In this document: positions 32,508 to 44,500 of the stretch, piece after piece
How the letters are laid out: each line of letters starts with the position of its first letter
How positions within the stretch are numbered: the first letter of the stretch is position 1
Assembly: GCF_024166365.1 (NCBI RefSeq)
Contig: NC_064822.1
Span: 106,698,823-106,762,822 of the forward strand
Direction: 5' to 3'
DNA from: Elephas maximus indicus
Lineage: Eukaryota > Chordata > Mammalia > Proboscidea > Elephantidae
Length of the DNA: 64,000 bases
The notes under the pieces: model-generated
Told to the model about the DNA's origin: nothing
The model's database searches: none
Seen by the model: only the letters and a program-made list of their open reading frames with translations
Position numbers and translations under genes: made by a program

Positions 32508-35500
32508 CTAAAAAAATAAAGAGTAAAGGGTGAACCTGGGCCACTGGACCTCTGATAGCACTGCTGAGGGGTAGCAAAATGGCGGGGGTGGGGGGGAATA
32601 GACAAAAGGCAAAGGAAACCCAACAAGGCACAAAGAGAAGGCTTCCAAAGTCCTTTCCTCAGCAGGTCACTCTGAGGGGATGCATTCCCGAGTCAGGTCT
32701 CCACCTGTCTCCAGCACTAATTCCCTACCCCCAGGTTTAGCCTAAGTGGCTGGCATAGAGGAAGGCAGGAAGGTGAGATAACTGAAAAATGAAAAAGCAA
32801 AAAAACAAATCCAACTAATAACAACTGAAAAATGTTTTCAGGCTCCCCCCACCCCCAGCAATGACCAGGCTCAAAGACCTGGAGCCACTGTTGCTCCGCT
32901 CCCCATTTTCTGAGTCTGATCATAATCTCCTCCTCACCCTGTATCCCCCAGGTTAGGACTCTCTTTACTTAAGCCAGGAACTGGAGACTGGGGTAGGGTA
33001 GGGTGCAGAGGTTCATGGCGGGTGCTGGGGGCCCAGTATCGTGGAAGTTACATTGTATATCGTGAGGCCCTGTGGTATAATAGGATGAGCTCATGCTTTC
33101 AAGGCAGACTTATCAAGGTCTGAATCTCAGGCCTGCCATTTACCAGTGATCGATCTTGGGCTAGTCACAAACTTGCTTGAGTTTCAGTTGCCTCATCTAT
33201 AGAAATGAGACCACCACCTACCTGGGAATGATCTCTGGAAAAGTAACCAGGTCAATGTGTATGAGTGCCTAGCTCTGCACCTGGCACACAGACAGCAGGC
33301 AGCAACTATGAGTGACTCTTCACCCTCATCTACTTGGAGTCAGCCTAAAAACTCCTGGGCCATCGAAGAGCTGGCCGCAGACCATAATCCCCAACCCCAT
33401 CTTCATGTCGCCTACAACAGCCATCCCCTAACACCACTTAAGCCTGTGAGACGCCTGCCTGTGACCAAGCCCATACTCTCCAAGCTTTCTACGTTGCCCT
33501 GATCCACCCCGTGGTTTCTCCGTTGCCCTGATCCATCCCATGGTGTCTCAGGCAGAAGATGGAAAAAATAAGAAGGGGAAGGTAGTAGCCTTAACTTCTT
33601 GATCCTGAGCTTCCTGGGCAGCTGACTCACCTGGGTTAATTCCCATTCTTCGTCCTTGGGAACCTGGCTATTTTTGCCAGTGAAGTGACAGCTCCTAAGG
33701 CCCAGAGTGCCAGCGTTGGCATGTAGACACAGCTGCTTCGCGATGTTGTGGCGAAGGTCCCTCTGGGTTGTATACTCAAAGTACTGTAAGGCAAGGCAAG
33801 AGAAGCCCTGAGGGGTAGGCAGAGAGTTTGCCCACCATCTTACAAAGCCATCACCGTAAGATGCCAACCCTGGCATAGCCTCCCAGGAAGGGAAGGGAGC
33901 AGGCAAGACTTTAGTAATTTATGTGCTACCTTCATGATTTTTACCATGTCTGGCTGGGTTACACTAGAGTAATAGTTACTTAATATTTTTTTAAGTTAAT
34001 TCAAAATTAAACTTTAACTTAGCCTTATTTTAAGGAATATCTGTGAAATCATGTGTTTGATACAGTTGTTTTATTTTTGCTAAAGTTGTTGTTGTTGCTC
34101 ACTGTTGCTGAGTCAGTCCCCAACTCATGGTAACCCCATGTGCAATGTAATAAAATGCTGCCCAGTCCTGTGCCATCCCCACGATCAGTTAGAACTGGAC
34201 TGCTGTGATCCACAAGATTTCCATTGTGGAAGTTACACGGTATACTCTGAGGCTGTGCAAAGTAATAGGAAGAGCTTGTGCTTTCAAGCCAGACATATCT
34301 AGGCCTGAATCCCAGGCCTGCCATTTACTGCCGTTTTTGGAACTAGATCACCAGGCCTTTCTTCCTAGTTTGTCTCAGTCTGGAAGCTCTGCTGAAACCT
34401 GCTCATCATCATAGCAACACATAAGCCTCCAGTGACAGAAGGTGGTAGCTGCACACGAGGTGCACCAGCCGGGAATTGAACCTAGATCTGCACGGACGGT
34501 GAGAATCTTACCACTGAACCACCAATGCCTCAGGTTTGTTTTTTTGCTAATAGAGTACCATTAAAATAAAAAATGTTCATCAGTTTACCACTTAAAATCG
34601 TCTTGCAGAACAGTGGCTCAGAAAACTGCTTTAGAGTTACTTCTGTTCATGCCACCTGTTCAGGGTCCCGTGCCACCCCTTTCTTTGCCCCACCTCTGTT
34701 TCTAACACCTCTTACCAGATGCCAAGCATCCAAGGTCGACTAAAGAACTGTGGATGGGGAGGTTCATGGTTATCCCTCAGGGAAAAGCTGGGGCATTGTA
34801 GAGCACGGGGTAAATTCTCAAGATGCCAGGTAGCTGTGAGGTGTCAGCAGGTGGCTGGTATCGGGGGCCACTGCTGGGGGGTAAGGCTGCAGTGGTAGCT
34901 TCTGGGCAGGGGAGACACTGAAGATAGAAGTTGAGTATAGGTGAAGGAAAGCCCTCAAAAAATGTCCACACTCAGCATTTGGCACCACTCAGCAGTTGGC
35001 ATCATCCAGGAAGCCTCTATGATTACAGGCCTCCTTTCCCAGCCCCCTCTAGTTAGTGCTCTCTCTAGATGTTCCTAATTCAGATGCTGTTTGTCTGTGT
35101 CATGTGTTTCCCCTCAGACTGGGAGCTTCCTGGAGGCAGGGCTGATATCTCCTTCTCTCTTGGGATCTCCCCCACTCTAGGCCTCAGGAAAGGACTCTTT
35201 AGGGTAAAAAGAGGGTCTGTGAGGAGAGGGGATACCCCAGAGAGGCTTCTCTCAGACCTCCTCTGGTGTGATTGGGCTGCACACCTGGTTGCCGCCGAGG
35301 CTGTGGCAGGGGTACATGATGAGGGGCTTCCCGCCATGGTTGTTCTCTCCCACATCCAGGCAGTGATCTGTCCCAAGGCTCTTGATCTGCAAATAGAGTA
35401 ATATGGGCAGAGAGGGGAACCAGGATAGCACAGTCAGGACTTTCCTAGTTCAAGGTGTGGGGCCCAGCTGGAATACATTTGCATGACTGGATTTCCTCTC

Positions 35501-38500
35501 TGTGATTTTTCTCCTCTGCTCATCAACCCAGATGCCTGGAATTAATAGCAAAGTGAGGTGCAAAGTCCCAGACAATGGGCAAGGGCAGGACCAGACATCC
35601 TCTGTAGGGCAGGATGGGTAACCTCTCAGGATGCCAGGTTCCAGGAAGTCTCAGCTCATGGTAGTTTCCTTAAGAGAAGTGATTCTCAAAGTGTGATCCT
35701 TAGACCATCACCTGCGAGCTTGCTAGAAATGTAAATTCTTGGGTTCTGCATCCAGAAACTCTGGGGGTGGGACCCAGCAAGGTGTATTTTAACAAGCCCT
35801 CCAGGTGATTCTGATGCACCGTGAGGTATGACAATCTGGCTTCTGGGTTGTTTTCCCCTTATAAGGCTTTTTAGCTATAGGAGCCCCAAAGTGGCCTCTC
35901 AGTCCTCTTCCTAGATAAAGGGGTATCAGTTTTGTCGGTCATCCATCTGTGGGATAAGTGGTCCTGAATTTCTCCAGGCGGTGATGTGATGGTGGGTAGG
36001 CAGGTTGGTTTCAAGACTTACGGCTCCATAGAAGGTGGGCTTCAGGTCAGGGACAAACATCTCTGGGTAGACATTGTGTAGAAACCAGGAAAAGTTGTGA
36101 CAGTGTAGTTGTTCCTTCAACTTTAGTCGTTCCGAAATGTCACCAAAGGATTTCTGTCAACCAAGCCAGCCCCCAAAGGGTCAATACCACTAGCCTTGAC
36201 CTTTCCATCTGGGTTGAAATAGCCCAGACAGCATGAAACTCCTGGGGCCACCTTCCCCCAAATATGTCTGAGGCTCATTCCTGCTCAGGACTTGTTGGAG
36301 CTATTGACTCAACCTCATATCCAATCCCAAACCCCCTGCCTTGGCTTTGGAATCCCCATCTATACCTCCCCATGCCCTCATCTCTTGTGACTCCCCACTG
36401 AGTTTTCCCCAAGTCCTTAATTCCGAGTCTTTCAGAGTCATTACTTCTAACAGGTTCTTCCTCCCAATCTCCTTCCTCCCCTTCCCTTCTAAAGGATGCT
36501 GGGACACTCCAGACGGGGACAACAAATGCTCCTCTCCTCATTCTTCATCTTTCAAAATCTCTGTGCCTGAGACTTCCCCTCACAGGGCTCAGAGGGATGA
36601 AGGGAGGTACCAGGTGGTAGAGATGAGGTGGCCTTTGTCATTAGCCCTTGGCCAGCCTCTGGAATTCTGAACTTCTCTTCATCCAAACACCTCCCAAGTA
36701 CCACCTTCTCTCACCTCTTCAGCCATCTTCGCTGCTTGCAGGTTTCTCCGGTAGAAAATCTCTTTGTACTCATCCATCCAGACCTCAGCCAGGCGTACTT
36801 GGTTGCGGGCAATGACATTGATGCCTTTGGGGAAAGTGTGGGGGCTCTTGGTGCGGAACACATGGCCTACCACAGAGCAGGGGATGATTTCCAGCTGACC
36901 ACCACACTGCCACACCTGCCACAGAGGAGACAGGGTGGGGCTTTCAGGGGTGAGTCAGAAAAATCTTCCCCTAAGCACCTCTGTTCTCTTCCCAGGGTAC
37001 CAGACCCCAGGTCCTAGGTCTCAGGCAATAGCTGTTCTTTCTCCTTGGAAACAAAACAAAACAAAACATTGACCGGGCCTCTTTCCAGGTCATGACTACA
37101 CAGCCCCAGGATCTTGGATGTTGGTTCACTCTGACCTAAGCAAGCAGAGATTTACAGGGGTCCTGAGAGTTTTTTTTGAGAGTTAGCATGGCCCACTCTA
37201 GAGAAAAGACAGTTGGTTAACTTTGTGTACCTACTCTGAGCTCTGGCCACTTGACTTTTTGACCTGTAAATGTGATTTTATCAGCTCACCCAGATATTAC
37301 TGGAAACTAAAACTTCTCAAATCAAGATAGACTGGTGACCCAAATCAGAGCATCAAAATGCATTAATGGTGAGGATGCTAACTGCCAGGTGGCCTGTGGT
37401 AGTCCCCTGGACCTTTGGCACACTCGTGTCCCAGGAGAGAGACTGAACAGAGGTGAGCCTAGAATCAGAGCCCTGGGTGTTATGGTGACTGGGCTGATTT
37501 AATACTGGAAGGTATGTTGTTATTCATTTCTAGTATAGCAGCAACAGAAACACATTGTCATAGTCATAGTAACAGCAGATATCAATTATGTGCTTAAAAT
37601 GCGCCAGGCACTGTGAGGGGTGACTTTATAAATGAGCTCATTTACTTACTAATTACCTCTCCCCTGGCATGGCAATTTGTGCAGATTTCGTGGAGGCGAA
37701 ATGCTTTCTGACTTGATCCTTATTTACCTAATTCCTGGAATCCCTCAGAGTTCTGGGATCCACCAGAATTTGGGCCACCATCTTTTCCCCCACAGTTACG
37801 CAGGGCTTGCTGAGCAAAGAGCAACTCCAAGGCCACCAGTGTATGTGTCCTATGACCTTGGCAGGAGAGCTTTATTTTTCTAGAAAAAAGGTGGTGATTG
37901 GATTCTGACCTGTTTCCACCTTTACCTTCACCCTTTTCCCACAGACATCATGAAAGATGTCATCAGTTTCTAGACGTCCAGTCCTATTGCCACTATGGCC
38001 CCTTCCTTCTGAGAAGTGCTGCCCAGTAATTTGCCCAGTTGTCCAATCTGTTTCCCAAAGATCTGCTGCCATGAACAGGGAGGGGATCAGAGGAAAGGCG
38101 GAGCTATGATGAGAAACAGCCACCCTTCTACGCTCAGTTCCAGATATGACATCCCTGAGGCTGCTGCTGCTCCAGAGACAGGTTCTCAGGTGTCCCCTGG
38201 GACATTGTGGTTCCCCCCAAGCCCTCTTCACTCTCACCCGGAAGGACATTTCCACGTTCTCCCCTCCCCAGATCTCCATCTGATTATCATAGGTACCGAT
38301 GTGCTCAAAGTAGGACTTGGCGATGGAGAAGAGGCCACCAGCAAACGTCGGGGATCTGGAGAGAGAGAGGGAGAAGCATGTGCATCTTCTGGGGGGAAGA
38401 GAAGCAGAAGCCTGGCATGAAACAGCTGTTTGTGGAGTCACCGCTAATGCCTCCTAATCTACCTCCCCCTCCACCCCTCTCTCTGGGACGCGCAGTCCCT

Positions 38501-41500
38501 CTTCCATTAATTCACCCATTCATTTAGCAAACGTTTTTCGAGCATTTACGATGTCCTCTTCCCCTCCTAAAACCAGGCCAGGAAGGGATGTAATTATACT
38601 ATCTTCTAAAAGGCACCTATTCATTCATTGATTCAACCAGTGATAAACACCAGCCGCCAGGGCCTGTGCTACACGTTTGGAATCCAGGGCTGAGACGGAC
38701 ACAGATCTTGTTCTCTGAGAGATCAGTCTTGTAGCCCAGGGGAAAGCTACCATAGTTTGCTTTGTGGTAGCAAATGCCTGGAATATAGTAGATACTCAGT
38801 TATCAGAAGTTGCTTGAAATTGTTTTTGGAAATAGGCAGGATTCAAATCATGAATGAATGAACAAATATTATCAGCTGGGCTGGCCCTATACTGTTTTAG
38901 GGTTCCTGGCCCTTCTGAGATAATTAAAAACAAAACAAAAAACTGTTGTTGTTGAGTGGATTCTGACTCATAGCGACCCCATGTGTTACAGAGTAGAACT
39001 GCTCCACAGAGTTTTCTTGCTGTAATTTTTACAGAAGCCGATTGCTAGGCCTTTCTTCTGCAGTGCCACTGGGTGAGTTCGAACAACCAGCCTTTTGATT
39101 AGTAGCTCAGTGCAAGCCGTTTGCACCTCCCAGGGACCTCAAAACCAAATTTGTTGCCATTAAGTCAATTCTAACTCATGGCAACCTATACTAAAAAACC
39201 CAAACCCATTGCCACTGAGTTGATTCCAACTTATAGAGACCCTGTAGGGCAGAGTAGAACTGCCCTGTAGGGTTTCCAAGAAGCAGCTGGTGGATTTGAA
39301 CTGCCAATCTTTTGGTTAGCAGATAAGCTCTTAACCATTGCAGCACCAAGGCTCCATGGCAACCTATAAAAAAAACCCGTACCCGTTGCCGTCAAGTTGA
39401 TTCCGACTCATAGCAACCCTAAAGAACAGAGGAGAACTGCCCCACAGAACTTCCAAGGAGTGACTGATGGATTCGAACTGCTGACCATAGAGCCTGCACA
39501 TTAGTAGGATCCTGGCCGCCGTACTTAATACTGTGCGAGAAACTTTAGCTTTGGGGAAAAGCTACTAGCTGCTCTGAACAGGGGAACATGACAAGAGGTG
39601 TTCCTGGGAATAGGATGAGCAGTGAGGTGAGATCAAGCTCAATTTGGACTAAAGGGAGCCTTTGGGAGGTTGCAAAAAGATTCTGGCTTCAGACAAAGGC
39701 AGGGAGGCACAGACTCAAGATAAATGAACAAAAACATCTCATTCTTTGAATTTAGATAGTAGGTTGCTCATAAGAGGAGCTGAGCTAAGATGAAAGTATC
39801 CAGTTGTACAAGGAGAAACAGAAAGGAAGGGGGGTATGTAATCATTGGCTGTTGGCTTCTGTGCCTGGGCCAGGCTGCCTGAATAGAGCTTTGCTGCCAC
39901 CAGTGGGTGGCTCCATGCGCTACAACCAATGAGAGAGACACTGACTGCTCTGTAAAGCTGGAACATAGCAAGGTGCCTTACACGGTGGGGCTCACCCAGT
40001 GCTCATCGGACTGATCTGTCTAGGTGACCACCCAGGAGCCTGACCTTGGTGTTACCCTGAGACTGATGTTGTCGCCTTGAGGTTGACTATACACAGCTCT
40101 CTCGGCCGCTTCTGGAAGGAATTTAAGCCGGGAAACCCTCTTGCTCAGGCTGGCTTCCCCTCTCCCCTTCCGTTGTTTCCTTTCCTCCTCCTGATGGAGC
40201 CAGCAGCTGGCTTTTCAGGGTCCGTGGGAGTCCTTTCTACTGAAACCCTGGGCAGCGTCTCTTAGGGCTCTGGGTATGTGAAGGGAGAGGAACTCCAGCC
40301 CCCTCTCCCTTTAAATCTACCCTCTTATCTTTAGCTACTGTATCCCCAACCCGCTCTTCCCTCCACCCCTAATGTACATTCAGTAGTCTTTTAAGTTTCC
40401 TGGCCAGTAGAAGAAAACAATGGCACAGATAATCCAAAACCAAATATTCTAACAGTCACTCCCCAGCTCAATTGGGAGTGACAACCGTTAAAATAAACCT
40501 GTGGTCTCTAACAACACCAGCAGGCAATCTGGAGAGGGAGAGGCAGGTGGGTGTGTATGGTGGAGGGAGTTGAATTGGGCACTGTGGATATTCACAGTGG
40601 ATAAACTCTTGAGTAGTCATCATACAGAAGTCCTCTGGCACAAACAATTAAGTGCCAAACTACTGGCTGAAACGTTGGCAGTTCGAACCCACCCAGTGGT
40701 ACCTTGGAAGACAGGTCCGATGATGTGCTTCCAAAAGATCACAGCCTTGAAAACCCTATGGAGCACAGTTCCACTCTGCACACATGGGGTCACCATGAAT
40801 TGGTCGACTTGACAGCAACTAACAACAACAACATCTACAGTCTAGCCCAGATATTGACTAACCATGGCCAAATCTGGCTTCACAGCCTGTTTTTGTAAGG
40901 CTCTGGAGCTGAGAATGGTTTTTACATTTTTAAAGGGTCATAAACAAAGAGAATATGCAACAGACTGTATGTGGCCTGCAAAGCTCAAAATATTTACTAG
41001 CTGGCCCTTTACAGAAAAAATTCATGGCAGCTGCAACAAAGTGCAAACTGCAGCACGCTCATCTATTTCCTTTTAGTATGTTCTGTCTTTTCAAAGATAG
41101 TGACCTGGGCACACATGGCACCCCTTCAGTCCCAATGGCTATTCAACAATGGCCTCCCTCCACCCTCTCTCACCTGCTCTGCAAGCACCAGTCATGACCT
41201 TCGATGACTGGGGAGGAATAAATGAAATAAAGTATGTACAGCCCTTAGCCCAGTGCCTGCCACACAGTGAGTGGTAAGAGCAAACTGTTATGGCGTGGGG
41301 CAGTACAGTGCCACAGTTAGGAGAGGGCTTTGGGCTAGGCAGGCCAGGCTAGGTATCCTTGCTCCATCATTTTCTAGCTACATGATCTTAGGCCAAATGT
41401 TTATTACAGTGAGCCTTGACGTTCTCATCCGTAAAACAGGCTAATCATAGTACCTGCGATAGGCAGTGAGGACTACATAAAATGTGTCAAGTGCTTGGTA

Positions 41501-44500
41501 GAGCACCTAATAAATGTTGATATGAGATGGATAGGACTGGGGCCGAGAAGGCCAAGTTGCGAGCTCACCAGGCTGTGGTCCTTACTTGATGGGGTAGGTC
41601 TCATCCTTGCGCCTCTGTTTCTCATGCAGAGGGACAGTTTCCCAGCCGAAGGTCAGGCTCCAGTCAAAGTTGCCCCGGCTATGGACTCTGCCCCTCTGGA
41701 CAGGCTTGGAGAACTCGAAAGTGTTCAGGTCAATGGTGATGATGTCTGGGCTGACCACCACTGTCTCATCCTCAGCAATGCGAGCCAGGAGGGGCTCCAG
41801 CCAGCCATGGAAGCACTCGCCTGCAGGCCCGGACCAGGAGGCAGCAGTCAGGGCCCTGCCCAGAGCCACCCCAGGGAGAAGACCCAGAACAGAAGGACCC
41901 TCCACCTACTCCCTGGTTATAGACTGAGAAACACACACAAGCTGCACGGCGTAGAGAGCTCTCCTGAGACTCCACCCCAAACCCCCAGCTACTCCCAGGT
42001 GGAGGCAGCCTCGGATAGGAGGATGGGGGTCTTAGAACCTCTGCCCATCTCGTGGCAAGAACACCAGCACTCTCCGGGGAGTAAGATGGCACCTCCAATC
42101 ATCTAGCCTTTTCACCGAATCAGCCCTCTCCACTCAAGTGAGGATTTCAGAAAGGTCTGTTTCCTCTCCCAGGGGTATTTGCATCTTAAGCTTTAGCTCC
42201 AGTTGTCTAGCTGTCAGATTTTCAATGAATTTCTGCAAATACGACTTCATTTAGCCCTCAGAGTGATAATTCTGCTAGGTGAGTAAGGTCAGTATCCTCA
42301 TTCTCACTTTACAAAGAGGAAGTTGAGGCTCAGTCAGTGGTGGAGCCAGAGGGCAAACCCAGGTCTTCTGACACCACGTGCAGAGCTCTTGCCAAGATAT
42401 GTCTCCCCTCTTAGGGTATATTTTTTCCCCGACCAGTGGTGGGGAGATGTTTTGGCTTGAGGCAGGATGGAAGGCCTTCCTGGGTCTGTGTGGCCCTACA
42501 GGAAACTCCACACAAGCCATTCTTAGTGGTGGTGGGAGGCCTCTCTGAGGGCTGAGCTCAGAAAAAGGAACGGATGGGGAGGGGGGCGTGTCTGGGGCCC
42601 CAGGGCCCACTCCCTGCAATTTTTGGGTCACCAAATGTTTGAGTTCTGTTTGTCCCTACTGATAAATATCTTTGGAGTTGGGAAAGAGAAAGGGGTAGGA
42701 AAGGCTGGGGCAGGTCCCAAGCTTCCCACACTCTTGGACAGTAGAGCAGGAAGGGGGTTTGGTGATGCTGCCTGTGGTCCCAGCTTTCCATTCCACCAGG
42801 GAAGAAGCTGAGGCCCAGAGAGGCCGCCCCGGACCACACCCAGGCCTCCTGGCGGTCAGGCAGCACCCTGTTACTCACAGTGGGCATCCAGGAATGTGAG
42901 CACCTCTGCCTGTGCCACGCTGGCCCCCAGCAGCCGGGCAGTGATTAACCCCTTCCGCTCCTGCTGCCGCACCACCCTCACGATCTGCAGCTGCTTCACG
43001 TACTGGTCCAGCTGCTCCTTTAAGTACTCTGCAAGTGACAGTGTCATTGTTGCCAGCTCACCACTTTGTTGCAAACCTAATCCTGTGTGGGCACCAAGCC
43101 CAAGTGCTCTTGGGCCTCCAGCAGGCCCGACTTTTAACCCTCCAGCACCTACAGCTAAGCAATTCCACAGAAGCTGGAGGCGAGGGGCGGAGCGGGGGAG
43201 GCCGGAAGGAGGAGAATGCGGAGAGGAAGGGGAAGCCCCACCTGTGGCCAAGCCCACCCCGCTATCCCAAGCCCACCTTGCCAGGACAGCGGCTCTGCAG
43301 TGTTGGATCCTGGGCCTATTTACCTAGGCACCTTCTGTAATGTCATGACAGGACCTGAGAGTTGTGTTTCTTTGTCCACAAATCAAACAATCTTCTGACA
43401 AAGGCTCTCAAAAGCCTCTCCTGGTTACCCCACCCTCTCAGCCACTATCTTTCAGAACTGAGATTCTGGCCTCCTCCTCTCTCCACACCTGGAGCTTGTG
43501 GCAGACATTTCTTAGTGTCTACGATTCCTGGTCTCCCAGACTCTTCAGAGTGTGGTTGACATGTAGAGCACACATACAGTCTGATTTCTTGCTTGCTGGA
43601 TCAGCAGCAGGAAGTCTTATTCTAATCCTCTTTACTACCTCCTCTGCATATGGTATTCTTTAAGAAGATGAAAAGACATCAGACAGCTTTTTCATTAAAA
43701 AAAAAAAAAAAAAAATCATGTACCAGATGCCTGCCCTGGACCAGGCACAGTGATAGGAGTTGGGGGGTAGAGTGTGAGCCTGGCCCATATGGTCATTGTC
43801 CTAAGGAGTGCACTGTCCAGGGGGCAAGGCTGGCCAGGGGCAGGTAACTGCAGGGCAGGTGACCTGCCAGAGGTTGTACAGGGCAGGCAGAGCCCCCAGG
43901 AGGGGCAGTCATCCTGAGTTTCAAGGAAAGCTTTTTGAAAAGGGAGAGGTATTTCTCCCGAGATTGCCAGCTCATTCTGAGTTGGGGTTTAATTCATGAC
44001 CTTGTTCTTCAATCTGAAATTTTCAGAGCCTTACAAGTAGCTCTATTCTGAAACAATCCATCATGAAACATATTCTAAACCTTATGTTTTCTTAACTGCC
44101 AGTTTGGTTTATCTGTGCCACTGCTCTATTCCCAACTGCAAGGGATGGGGTTGCCTATAGTTTTGGAGGTGAAAGGCAGGTGTGTATGTTTTCCCTCTGG
44201 GGCTGTGACCTGGCACTGACTGCACCATGTGTCCTGAAATCAATTGCTTGGGTTGTGATCACACATACACACACATTATACCCAAACACTTGAGCACCTA
44301 CTATGTGCCGCCTCTTGAACTAGGTCCTTTCATGTTTACTTTCTTATTTAATCTTCTCTGTGAAGCTTAACTGGAGCTCTGGTAGCACAGTGGTTAAGAG
44401 TTACAGCTGCTAACCAAAAGGTCAGCAGTTCGAATCTACCAGCCGCTCCTTGGAAACCCTGTGGGGCAGTTCCACTCTGTCCTATAGGGTTGCTGTGGGT

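Noticed and set aside
34440-34532. A tRNA-Gly-like gene in reverse
   Set aside because: It is continuous with a SINE body and tail, has an altered stem and lacks a separate terminator, so it is a SINE head and not a tRNA gene. The same applies to 10530-10612.
41495-42106. 203-codon plus-strand open frame
   Set aside because: It is the complement of GALNT6 coding exon 4 and its intron. No independent domain or splice context supports it.
42871-42878. Alternative GALNT6 donor giving exon end TGTGA
   Set aside because: The gtgagt donor one codon earlier is a stronger match, and with it the next exon restores His-Cys-Glu-Cys without any frame change.
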